DNA from: Ctenosaura bakeri
Lineage: Eukaryota; Chordata; Lepidosauria; Squamata; Iguanidae
Direction of reading: 5' to 3'
Length of the DNA stretch: 64,000 nt
NCBI GenBank assembly: GCA_948474755.1
Contig: CAOLHI010003111.1
Coordinates: forward strand, 434,001-498,000
The notes under the pieces are model-generated. The model saw only the letters and a program-made list of their open reading frames with translations, made no database searches and was not told the DNA's origin. How positions within the stretch are numbered: position 1 is the first letter of the stretch; every line of letters starts with the position of its first letter. Positions 44,801 through 55,150 of this stretch are shown piece after piece. A program made the translations under genes and the position numbers.

Positions 44801-45636
44801 TTGGAGATTAACCTCTCCTGGGGTATTTTCCAAAAGTAGTGATGTACAACTTCTTTAGCTTTTTCCACAATTTTCTCATCTCTCAATAAGTGTTCATTGA
44901 GACGCCAATTATATTCAGTTTTCCTTCTTTTAAAATTCATAACAATAGCATTATGGTCTGAAAGTGTACCAGGTTGAACTTCCATAGATTTTACCTGTGC
45001 ACATAGAGATTTTGAAACAAAAAACATGTCTATTCATGAGAAGGATGCATGTGGTTCAGAGTAGAAGGTGTACACTTGTGTTTTCCCATATAGAAACCTC
45101 CATAAATCAACTGTATCTGTGTCTCGTATTAAATTTTCAAAAGATATAGGTAGCTTGCCTTGACTCTTTATTTTTTTATCTGATTTTCTATCTAGGGATG
45201 GAAATACCACCCCATTCCAGTTGCCCATCAAAATCATTTGATCATATTATCTGTCCATAATCTGGGTTTGAAGTTCCTTATAAAATTTCTCTTTTCCATT
45301 ATGTGGACCATATACACCCACCAGCAGCAATTTTTGCGCTTGCCAATCGATTTCTACAGCTACATAGCGGCCATCTTCATCTCGAAAAATTTCTTTGGAT
45401 GGGATTCTTTCACTTACGTACATAACTACGCCTCGCTTCTTCTCATTGGGCAACGACATATATTCCTTCCCAAATTTCCTATTTCTTAAAAGATGTTCCT
45501 TGGCTCGCTTAATTCTAGTTTCTTGTAAGCAGATCACATCCATCTTCTGTTTACCCAGATAATGGAAGATCTTTCGTCTTTTTTCCGGTGTACATATGCC
45601 CTTAATGTTCCATGACCAAATCCTTAACTCTGCCAT
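41881..45636 (-). pseudogene. L1 ORF2: endonuclease, RT, Cys-rich C-terminus
   Basis: 1,252 codons in one frame, broken only by four stops: 45247-45249 (TAA), 45034-45036 (TGA), 43825-43827 (TGA) and 42826-42828 (TAA). Endonuclease: RIWSWNIKG at the N-terminus, ICLQETRIKR, VVMYVSERIPS, LLVGVYGPH, MGNWNGV, SLSDHNAIV. RT: LIPKEERDLSFPKNYRPISL, DQAGVLPNRQI, motif A MLFLDIEKAFDSVNW, RGTRQGCLLSPLLF and the catalytic FVDD (43549-43560). Thumb: SLLGRIAAFKMVALPKMLF. C-terminal domain: ENIYKMHLRWYLPPERLAK and CWKCHIVKGTFYHQWWLC. The host protein nicks DNA and copies L1 RNA at the nick. All recognisable catalytic motifs are intact apart from the stops. Confidence 0.92.
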
Positions 45637-45647
45637 TCTTATATTTT

Positions 45648-46739
45648 TTATGCAATTGAGTCATCTCGTTCTGTTAACAATGGTATCAATGTCTTAGAGC
45701 TACCTTGTTTTACAGAATCTCTTTCAAATAAATCCTTTTTCTTTGTTTTTTTCAGCTCTTCCTCCAAGCTTTCTTGTGAGGAGGTTGAATCTACTTTTTC
45801 ACCTACGTCTTCCTCTAAGATGTTACCTCCTTCTGCTCCTCTCAGTTCTTCCTCTGCTTGTTGCATCTTTTCAGCAAAGTTTTTGCCACATCTTGTCAGG
45901 AAATCTTTAGCTTCTTGTATCGATGAAATCACAAATAACTTTTTCCGATATCGGAAGTCATCCCTTCCAATCTTGCCCATCTATATTGAATTCCATGCTG
46001 ACGTAGTTTGGAAGTTAAAAAGTTATAATCTCGTCTTTTCTGAAGTATTTTTAATGGGTATATCTTTGTATAATTGCAGCTTCTGACCTTTTACTTCAAT
46101 TCTTGATTTAGTGTTGGCCTGGAGGATAAGATCTCTTGTTGATTTCCTTACACATGAAATCAACACAACCCTCAGACGGTCTTTTCTCCTATTTCTTAGG
46201 GGGACAATCCTAAAAATTCTATCTATTTCCCAGTGCAATGTTTGAGGGTCCATCTCAATCAATTTTGCTAACACTGGAATTAAAATCTTTCTAAGATCTT
46301 CAGAGCTTTGCTCTCCTAATCCGCGGATCTTCAGAGAGTTCTCTCGCATCTTAAGTTTCAGTAAAGCTCTCTCATCAATATCCTTTTCATGTTCCCATGT
46401 TAGTGTTGCACACTTCTCCTGGACCAATTTCAGTTCTTCCTCCAACTTCTCCACTCTTCCTGTAGTTCCCTTAATCTCCTTGGAAAGAGTGTTAATTGTT
46501 TCCTTTATTTCTTTAAATTCTTTCTTGAAATCTGACTTTATCTCGCTGCGTAAATCTCTCATATCTTTTCTCCATTCTGTTTTCATTTCTGACTGTTCCG
46601 TTCTCATTTGTGTCTGCTCAGTTCACATCAGTCTAATCTCTTCCAAAATTAAGTTCTGTTCCGTTTGTTTGGGTGCTGTAGTTATTGCTAGTGTTGATTG
46701 TCTAGAATCAAGCGGTGTGCCTTTTATTTGTTTTGCCAT
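45648..46739 (-). pseudogene. L1 ORF1 (RNA-binding chaperone)
   Basis: Starts at the ATG 46739-46737 (MAKQIKGTPLDSRQ). A TGA near 46622, then the coiled coil with heptads (SEIKSDFKKEFKEIKETINT; VEKLEEELKLVQEK), the RRM (SLKIRGLGEQSSEDLRKI, IDRIFRIVPLRNRRKDRLRV), and the C-terminal domain in a second frame after a frameshift near 46040 (RQHGIQYRW; KKLFVISSIQEAKDFL). The acidic Ser/Glu tail ends at 45648, 12 nt before ORF2. ORF1p trimerises through the coiled coil and coats L1 RNA. Confidence 0.88.
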
Positions 46740-48637
46740 TTTGGATTTAGATCTTGTGTCCATACAGATAAATCAAGTAGTTGTGCCTTCTTCCCTTCTC
46801 TAATACCACCTCCTTAACTTACAGGCTTAAATTCATGCCCATTATGCTATTCGCTATTCCCTCTTTTATATTAAACAAAATATATAGCCAGAAATCTAAT
46901 TATTCCTATAGAAATATACAATCAATTCCCATTTGATTTTGTACAATTCATTAATTCATTCAAGTTTCCCCTGCCATGTAATTTCATCATTTCATTTCAA
47001 TTCAATTTCAGTTCATTTCCTCAATTCAATTTGACTCAGTTAATTCAGTTCAAGTCAATTTAACCCCAATCAAATCATTTCATATTTAAGACAAATCAAT
47101 TCTATTCTATTCACTACAGTCTATGCAAAACTCTTCAATACAACTAGCTCCAGATTTTTCAGTCATCTTTAACTTTTAAAAATCAATAGCTACAGCAATT
47201 TATTCCAAAGGCAACATATTATATTCTATTATTCTCTATCAATTTCCACTCTATACGTGTTAGTTAATACTCTAATAAATTACTGAGAGGTCTAATCTAC
47301 CCTTATAACTTGCTATCTCCTTCCCTTCTATTTTAATGCCTATGGAGCTATATAAACTCTTCCCTCCTTTCTCCCCACTTCCTTCTCCAATTTACACTGC
47401 GCACCGGCCTGTGCACCAATTCTTCTCTGCGCACTGACCTGTACGCCGATTCCTCTCCACGCACGGGCCTGCGCTCCGATTCCTCTCCGCGCACCGGCCT
47501 GTGCACCGAATCCACCCCTCTAGTTCACGTGCAGAGTTCCGTTTTCCCCCGTTCAGATCTCCAGATCGCTCACCTCCCCTTCTCTAAATCTTTCTATGCA
47601 TCCTCCACGTCGCTTTTTCCAGCCAAGTCCTTCTTCACTCCGGGGCAGAGTCTGATCTCGGTGCTAGCCACTCAGGCCGATCTGTATTTCTGCGCCCTCC
47701 TGTCTCTCAGCCAGAGCTTCAAAGCACCATCGCCGCCATTTCCTCCCCACGTCTTAAATCTCAGCTGCCAATCGCTCTCTCAGATATTCTTCCTGCTGTT
47801 GTCATGCCAAATCACGATCAGCACCTTAGGATTTATTTAAGATATTTTCGTCTCTCTTTAGAGAAGACAAAAAGAAGGTGAGGAAAAAATAAAAAAAGCT
47901 TCTGTTTGAGCAGAGCGTTTGCCCTCTTCTGTTTATACTCCACCTCTCTTCTGAAACTCCAGTGGCCATCTTGGCACCATTCAGTGCCCATACATTAGAA
48001 ATTAATTTTAGAAAAAAAACTTTTCTTTCTTATGGAAATAGTCTGGTAAGGAAGAGAAAGAAAAAAAACTTTCTCCCACATGATGTCCAAATCGCAAAAG
48101 TATTAGTCCCTTTCTCACAGACAACAACAACAACAAAAAAAGAAACAGCTGTTGATCTCAGAGTTCAAAGTTTAGTTAACTAGTCTCCGTCTCGTTAGAC
48201 CCAATATAAATCTGCTCCTGTATATAGATTATAATATTAGAAATTTTAGAAAAGTGGAATGAAGGTTCAAATATCACCTTATTTGCAGAGCTGACAATGC
48301 CTCTCTCTATAGTAGTCAGATCACCCTGGCACCAGTCCAATCAAGTGGTTTTAAAAATCCGTGATGAGGACATGCCAAGATCAAGCTCGGCTACTTTTCA
48401 CAACGATGGCTGCCATCCGACTCCCTCTCCCCTGTTCAAGTGGATTAGATGGATTCCTCACGCTTGATCAGGGAAGGAAATGAGTCTCCATGGCCCCATT
48501 CGAGTTCTCCTCTCACCGGTGAACTTTTTGAGGTGTCTGCTTTCTTGCAGACGCCTCCCAGTCATGAAAAGCGATGGATTCTCTCCGGAGCTGGAGAGGA
48601 TTCACCTTCTCTTCGCCATTGTGGATCCGGAAGTCCA
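46740..48637 (-). promoter_or_regulatory. L1 5' UTR / internal promoter region
   Basis: 1.9 kb upstream of ORF1. It is a mosaic: an AT-rich block with repeated TTCAATT-type words (46930-47110), a GC- and CpG-rich block with a 4 x 30-bp tandem array (47399-47518), and a GC-rich 5' end (48400-48637). On the minus strand, GCCAAGATGGCCA (47963-47975) matches the YY1 core CAAGATGG that starts transcription in human L1, but here it lies about 660 bp from the 5' end. Confidence 0.7.
47399..47518 (-). repeat. 4 x 30-bp CpG-rich tandem repeat
   Basis: Four 30-bp units at 47399, 47429, 47459 and 47489, each of the form RCGCACYGRCCTGYRCNCCR followed by AATC/ATTC and a pyrimidine end. The first three end in CTCT or CTCC; the fourth ends CACCCC. 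Units differ at a few positions, mainly C/T at CpG sites. Confidence 0.85.
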
Positions 48638-49800
48638 TCTTCTAATTTTGTAGTATGTCTTTCAACTTTTAATGCTCTTTTTTCCAACTCTTCTACCTTC
48701 TCCATAATATATTTTAGCCCTTTTGAAATGTTCTCCAATTTATTATTAAATGTCTCTAATTCTTTTTCAAGGTCTAATTTCATTTGTGTCCTTATTTGCG
48801 TCATTTCTGTCTTTGTTTCCTTCATTTCAGTCTTAAATTCCATTGTTAGTATCCTGATTTCTTCTGTTATACCAAATCCAGAATCTGATGCTATTGTTTG
48901 GTTTTCTGTAGATGAAGTCTTGATTTCTGTGGATGGTCTCCTCTGAAATAACGTCTACATCTGTGTCTGCACTCCTTGTCTCTGCCTTTCTTTTTCCAGT
49001 TGCCATTATCTTCTGATTTTTTTTCCCTGAGACAAATCATGTATGAAGCAGTATTTTCTTTTTCTTCTTGTGTTTTATTTATTCTTCTGATTTTCCCACT
49101 ATTTAGTGTTGTGTTTATTTGTCTATTTATTTATTTATTTAACTTTGAATTGTATATTTGATCTTCTCTCCCTCTCCTACTCTCTCTCTTCTTGAATTAT
49201 TATTATGTCTTATTAAATGGAAATATGAATTGCTTATTTATTTATTTATCTCTCTAATACATTATAATATTCTATCCAATTATATATATTATTATTTTTA
49301 TTTATTTATTTTTAACTATTTATAAATCTCAACTACAATTATCAATTCATTACCTTCCCTTGATACTGGATGTATTAAATGTATTAAATGTCCTTCAAAT
49401 AATTCAAAATAGATCAATGCCAGGTTATGCCAATTAATGTCAACCTGAATAAGGAATAATTATAATTTATCAAATAATTTTAAATGAATTTGAACTAGGG
49501 TAGATGAATAAAATAATGATTCAGGTAGCTATAAATATGAAAATGGGATTTGAGTAATTAACGTATATTTTTTTAAATTTAATCTAATTTCTGTGATTTC
49601 AAGTATTGCAAATCAGTTTGGAAATCAATGAAGAGAGAGTTGACACAAGGTTAAACCTGACAAAGATATTATATCTATATGTTTTTTCCCCCCACCACTT
49701 TTTTGCCAAGTTCTATTATATCTTATGTTTTGCGTCAGCTTACTCCTCAGAAATAAGAAAGATAACCTTGAGGGTAGTCTTGAACTAACCGAGCTCAGCT
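48638..49800 (-). pseudogene. Older L1 (right part): ORF1 start and 5' UTR
   Basis: Continuation of the L1 at 39736-41549. ORF1 starts at the ATG 49006-49004 (MATGKRKAETRSADTDVDV) and runs, with a frameshift, into the coiled coil 48843-48640 (QMKLDLEKELETFNNKLENI; KVERHTTKLED). Upstream is an AT-rich 5' UTR with (TATT)n runs. Its 5' limit is not clear; about 49800 is a guess. Confidence 0.75.
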
Positions 49801-50057
49801 GTTATCTGTCTCTACTAGGGTTGAGCAAGCTCAGTGTACTAATGTCTCTTTGAAGTCCTCAATGAAAGAGAAAAGAAAAAAATATGTTTTCCTGTAACAT
49901 TGATCAGAGTATCCCCAAGGGGCTAATTCAATCATAAAGTGATCCTTATAACAGAATTCCCCCCTTTTTTTCTCCTCCCTGATTAGAAGATCTGTATTCT
50001 TGTATTTCTTAAGAAATGAAAGGATCACTGCGTGGAGAAGGTGACCAATTAATAACA

Positions 50058-51738
50058 AGGGGGAAGTGAGAAGGCAGAACTACTCAATACCTTCTTTGTC
50101 TCAGTTTCCTCCCAGAAGTATAGAAGGACCCAAACTGGGGTGTGGGGAGCAGGTGAGGAAGTGAGGGAAATGCAGCACAAAAAAAGTAGAGAGGTAGTAC
50201 AAGAATATCTGGCTAAACTAGATGAATCCAATTCCCCAGGGCCAGATGAATTACATCCAAGAATATTGAAAGAACTGGCAGAAGTCATTTCTGAACCACT
50301 TCCAATAATCTTTCTGAACTCTTGGAGAACAGGAGAAGTCCCAGCAGACTGGAAGAGGGCAAATGTCATCTCCATCTTCAAAAAGGGAAAAGGAGGACCC
50401 AAATAATTATCGCCCGATCAGCCTGACATCAGTTCCAGGAAGGATCCTAGAGCAGATCATTACACAGTCAGTTTGTAATTATTTAGAAAGCAATGCCGTA
50501 ATCACTAGAAGCCAGTATGGATTTCTCAGAAATAAGTCATGCCAGACTAATCTTATCTCTTTTTATGATAGGGTTACAAGTTTGATAGATGAAGGGAATA
50601 CTGTGGATGTAGCATATCTTGACCTCAATAAGGCCTTTGATAAAGTTCCCCATGGCATTCTTGCAAAGAAGCTAGTAAAATGCTGGCTGGCTGGAGCTAC
50701 TGTTAAGTGGATTTGTAATTGGGTGATCACGAATGGCTGCTTTTCATCCTGGAGAGAAGTGACTAGTGGGGTGCCACAGGGTTCTGTTCTGGGCCCTGTG
50801 CTATTCAACATCTTCATCAATGACTTGGATGAAGGAGTGGAGGGCATGCTCATCAAATTTGCAGATGATACCAAATTGGGAGGGGATGCTAATATCCCAG
50901 AGGACAGGATCAAATTTCAAAAAAACCTTGACAGATTGGAGAGCTGGGCCAAAGCTAACAAAATGAATTTCAACAGAGAGAAATGTAATGTGCTACACTT
51001 AGGCAGAAAAAATGGAACGCACAAATATAGAATGGGGGACATGTGGCTGGATAGCAGTTCATGTGAAAGGGATCTAGGAGTCTTGGAAGATCACAAGCTG
51101 AACATGAATCAGCAGTGTGATGCAGCAGCCAGGAAAGCCAATGTGATTCTTGGTTGCATCAATAGGAGTATGGTGTCTAAATTGAGAGAGGTAATGGTAC
51201 TGCTCTGTTCTGCATTCATTAGGCCTCATCTTGAATACTGTGTCCAGTTCTGGGCACCTCAATTCAAGAAGGATATCGACAAGCTAGAACATGTCCAGAG
51301 GAGGGTGACCAAAATGGTGAAGGGTCTGGAAGCCATGCTCTATGAAGAACGCCTTAGGGAGCTGGCTATGTTTAGTCTGCAGAAGAGAAGGTTAAAAGGG
51401 GACATGATAGCCATGTTTAAATATTTGAAGGGATGCCGTGTTGAGGAGGGAGCGGGCTTGTTCTCTGCCACTTCAGAGACTAGGACAAAGAGCAGTGGAT
51501 TCAAGCTGCTGAAAAGAAGATTCCACTTGAACCTCAGGAAGAACTTCCTGATGGTCAGAGCTGTCCAGCAGTGGAATATGCTGCCTCAGAGTGTGGTAGA
51601 GTCTCCTTCCTTGGAGGTTTTTAAGCAGAGGTTTGATGACCATCTTTTGGGAGTTCTTTGATGTTTGTTCCTGCATGGCAGGGGGTTGGACTGAATGGCC
51701 CCTGGAGTCTCTTCCAACTCTATGATTCTATTATTCTT
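50058..51738 (+). pseudogene. CR1 LINE with almost intact RT
   Basis: 5'-truncated CR1. The frame 50140-50406 (SPGPDELHPRILKELAEVIS; SWRTGEVPADWKRANVIS) continues after one frameshift at the A-run near 50398 into 432 codons (50363-51661). These contain NYRPISLTSVPGRILEQIIT, motif [33 protein letters not shown], the catalytic FADD (50858-50869), [28 protein letters not shown], and the C-terminal NLRKNFLMVRAVQQWNMLP. The 3' UTR (51662-51738) ends in the CR1 octamer-type repeat CTATGATTCTATTATTCT. It is one of the youngest-looking CR1 copies here. Confidence 0.92.
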
Positions 51739-53639
51739 ACCCAACTAATACTTAAATCAACAGGCCAGGTCTACAGATATGTTCAAGATGTGATATTCGC
51801 AACAAATATTCCCTGCCCTTTTTCCTTTCCCTCCCCGATTAGAGATTCTGTATTTTCACCCTGGTAATACTCAAAATGACAAACCAGATCTAGTAATATT
51901 CAAATATACTCACACTATTTAAATCCTTAGACTCAATCAAATCTTGCTTCAAAAAGCTTAAAATATTAAACTAAATAGTAGAGCTATATAAAAAAAAATA
52001 TAATCAAAGTAGTGGAATACAAATATAATAACAATGAAATTATACGAAATTACCCAATATGACTGCACTATAGGTGAACACCCTTTTTTCCCTGCTGATG
52101 TTGGGTGATCACAGTTTTTCTCCATACCTACACTCTCTCTTTTAATTCCTCTTGATCTTTATTAGTCTTTGTTAACAGAACAATTACTTTGAATCAATCT
52201 TCACTGACTTTAATCTTCACTTTGCTCTCTGTTATTCTCCCCACTTTTACTTATGCTGTATGCTCCGGCACTCTATTTCTGACATGAATAAAGGTCTGAG
52301 TTTGGCAATACTCCATGACTTTCCTCTTCAAAAGATGACACCATGCAAAAATTAATGCAAAGACAATACAAAAGCTGAGTCCATATAAGTTCTTTTTTTT
52401 AACCACTTATATCACAAGCAGTCACAAAGTTAAGTAAGCTCTCCAATATATTTCAGTCCATTCAGACATAAGTGAAGAGATAAGCAGGCAAGTTTCTGAA
52501 TAACTCCAGCCATGAACCTCGTAGTGATACGTTGGTCAGGAGTTATTGAGTTCAATTACAACTGGTAAAGAAAAGTGCCAGGATCAGTCTAACCCAACTG
52601 ATGAAGGGAAGCTTAATTAATTGAAGCTTGCTTGAATAAAAATCAATAAAAGTGGTAGTGCAACTAAGCCCCTAAAGGCACCTCGGCGAGGTAATGTTGG
52701 CTTTGCAACCTTGTCAGCCCCCTCCATGCCCACGTCTCCTTGTTTCCTCCATCTCCTGTACACTGGTGGTTGGAAATCAGGTCCCCTCTGAGTCCCTCTG
52801 AGTCCCCTTTGCCAGGGGGGCAAATTTGTCCTCAGATCGTGAACATTTATGATATTCCTGATGTCACGAGTTCGCTAAGTTTCACTAACTCTGTGAAACA
52901 CAGCCGATCATCACACCATGACCACTGGAAGTCTCAGGTTTTCCACTGTAACTGGAATTCTGCAAGTGTTCTTCCGTGCTCTCACACATGAGTCTCTGTG
53001 CCTGCACAGAGCCATCCATGGATGAGTAGCTTTTGGCAATATGCCACCCATCCTGGTACTCATGTAAAATGCACCAAGAGCTATTCCCCTCCATTCTCAC
53101 TTCGATCAACAGGAGTGAATATGCAAAAAGAGGGGAGAAGGTGTAAGGCCCCACTTTGGGGGTCCCCAATACCAGTATGGTTTGGAATGGTCACCATACC
53201 TAATTGGCATCATATGTATTTGGCAACACATTTTATTGACTCTGATATCAAATTCAAACCTGAAAGGTGACAGAGAGGTCAAACCAAGCAAGGGAAAGAA
53301 TTTGACTGTAAATGTGAGAAGCATAGATCAACTCCAAAATTCCTCCAGGTAAGACTAAGTCATTTGTCAGGCAAATATACACCATTGCTGTGGATAATAG
53401 GCTTAAATAGAAGATGGAATTTTCCAGGGAATCCAACTGTGAGGAGCCCACCAGGACACTGATTGACAGATATCCATCCCTTGTACACCTGGATTCTTTC
53501 CTCTGTCCTCACAGCACCCACAATAGACAGCTATTACAACATTCATCATGTCTTTGTCAATCAAAGCACTAAGCTCATCAACAGGCAAAAGACTCATTGT
53601 CCACAACAGGTTCCCTTTGTCTTGCATCTGGAACCTTCA
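51739..53639. other. Non-genic DNA, mostly unassigned
   Basis: 1.9 kb without a supported frame. A 65-bp piece at 51795-51860 (TTCCCTGCCCTTTTTCC... CCCGATTAGAGATTCTGTAT) resembles 49945-50010 on the other side of the CR1. The stretch may hold 5' UTR of the older L1 and, from about 53150, the start of the LTR that ends at 54127, but I could not show either. Confidence 0.3.
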
Positions 53640-54127
53640 CAGCCACAAGCCATTTTCAGGGTACAAATACCCCTGGTTTGAGGAGGCCCAGTGCAGTCTC
53701 TTGGAGATCTACCCATCACTCTGTCCATTTGGCTCCTGAATGAGAACTGCCTTTAGGTCCTACCTAAGCCAAAATACATTTCTACTCTTCACTACTCTTC
53801 TGGACTGGTAATTATAAATCCCCCCCAAATCCCTCAGCCTCTCTATAATTTTTCCTCTCTTTCTCTTTCAGCCAGCTCTTGTGTGAATGTGTGATTGTGT
53901 GTATCTTGTGTGCATGCATGAGTGAATTCCCCTCAATAAAATCATTTTATTAGACAATTTTGCTTGGTTTTTGGCTTGGCCTGACCCTGTAAAAATTGGG
54001 TTTAAAGATTTTGCTAGGTTAGTCTCCTTTTTGTAGTGCTATAGCTTGTGCTCTGGCTAATTCCCATTCCCCATTATTTGGATCACACTGATGTGTCCCC
54101 CAAGGGACCCCAGAAATCAGCGTAACA
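53640..54127 (+). mobile_element. LTR of ERV family, 3' part (copy G)
   Basis: The right half of an old LTR of the same family: TATA-like GGTACAAATACCCCTGG near 53658, CCCTCAATAAAATCATTT (AATAAA, 53935), GGCCTGACCCTGTAAAAATT, and the terminus GGGACCCCAGAAATCAGCGTAACA ending at 54127. It resembles copy F at 57629-58543 most. The 5' end was not found; it may lie near 53200. Confidence 0.75.
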
Positions 54128-54819
54128 AAGAACAAGTTGTGGAAGGGTAGAGATGCTTACAAAAAACCCTCCCTACAGTTATAGGTAAGCATCTATCTTT
54201 CCCAGTCTCTGTTCCTCACTTATGGGTGATTAGATAGCTTGCCACAGGTGGGTTGATCTGAAGGTAAGGCACAGAGTTCACCAGTGTGTTTGGAAGAGGC
54301 AATCACAACAAGGAAGACTGTTTTAATTAGAAGATCTGTAGTGGGCAATGGTTTGCACATCAGCTGAGTCAGGAGAAGTGAGAGAGACCATGAAGGCACA
54401 GAATCATGGACTGGAGGTTGGAAAGACCCCACAGGAATCACTTGATGGTAGTGTGGTGGAAGAGTGCCACAGAAGAATGTCCCTGCAGCTCGCAGGCCAC
54501 TGTTACTGCCCAAAAGACTTAAAAGGGAGAGAGGATGAGTTCCAAATCTTTCAAGCGAAGGAGGAAGGCCATGACAGAGTGCTCATTCATGGGAAGTAAA
54601 GGAAGGCCTGAGGTCTGGATGAAGGCACAAGAGCTGTACCACTTGAGAGGATAGGAGCAGTGACTTTAGGGCTTGTAGACTGTGAGCAGAATGGCATGGA
54701 TGCAATTGTCTAGTTGTTGTGGATGCAGCATGCAATCAATCTGGTGAATCTGGAGAGTACTCAATGGACCATAACTGAGTTATGTGGGGGAGAGTGACAG
54801 TATTTTTGAGGGAAGGAGT
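54128..54819. other. Unassigned, possibly CR1 ORF1 remnant
   Basis: No clear frame. Several words (GGACTGGAGGTTGGAAAGAC, GTGCCACAGAAGAATGTCC) and its position before a CR1 endonuclease piece make a decayed CR1 ORF1 plausible. Confidence 0.3.
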
Positions 54820-55150
54820 TCATCAAATGCTAGAGATAAAAATTTAAATGTTATTCAGGGAACAGAGTGAATAGTAGAAGAGCCCAACAGTAGGAGGAGA
54901 AAAATCTTAAATAAGCAGCTAGGAGAAATGACCCATGGTCATAGATGTCCTTACATTAATGCACAATGCATGGGAAATAAACAAGCTGAACTTAAACTCT
55001 TAAAAAGGAAAGCAGACATGATATAATAAGCATCACTGAAATCTGGCAGGATAAGTCTCATGACTGGAATGTAGTAATTGAGGGGTACAACCTATTTCAG
55101 AGAAAAAGACCAAACAGGAAGGGAGAGGGAGTAGCATAATGATAGTAGAC
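54820..55150 (+). pseudogene. CR1 endonuclease fragment
   Basis: Decayed start of CR1 ORF2: VYTNAQCMGNKQAELKLL, then the STESWQDKSHDWNVVI-like region and an FQRKRPNRKGEG-like basic stretch, with stops. It ends where L1 sequence begins. Confidence 0.65.

Larger units (their letters stand above)
41550..48637 (-). mobile_element. Near-full-length L1
   Basis: A 7.1-kb L1 with 3' UTR (41550-41880, ending in a T-run read on plus), ORF2, ORF1 and a 1.9-kb 5' UTR. It is inserted in the coiled-coil part of the older L1's ORF1 with a 7-bp target duplication TCTTCTA (41543-41549 and 48638-48644). Crossing the duplication restores the heptad reading of the older ORF1, which fixes both ends. It is the best preserved LINE in the window and serves as the internal reference for the other fragments. 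Confidence 0.92.

Noticed and set aside
47529..47840. 103-codon plus-strand frame in the GC-rich block
   Set aside because: Lies antisense in the L1 5' UTR; no domain, and the block's composition alone explains the lack of stops.
53106..53324. Candidate 5' end of LTR copy G
   Set aside because: A TGTTAC start preceded by AAGA (the base string after its 3' end) was not found here, so the start was left undefined.
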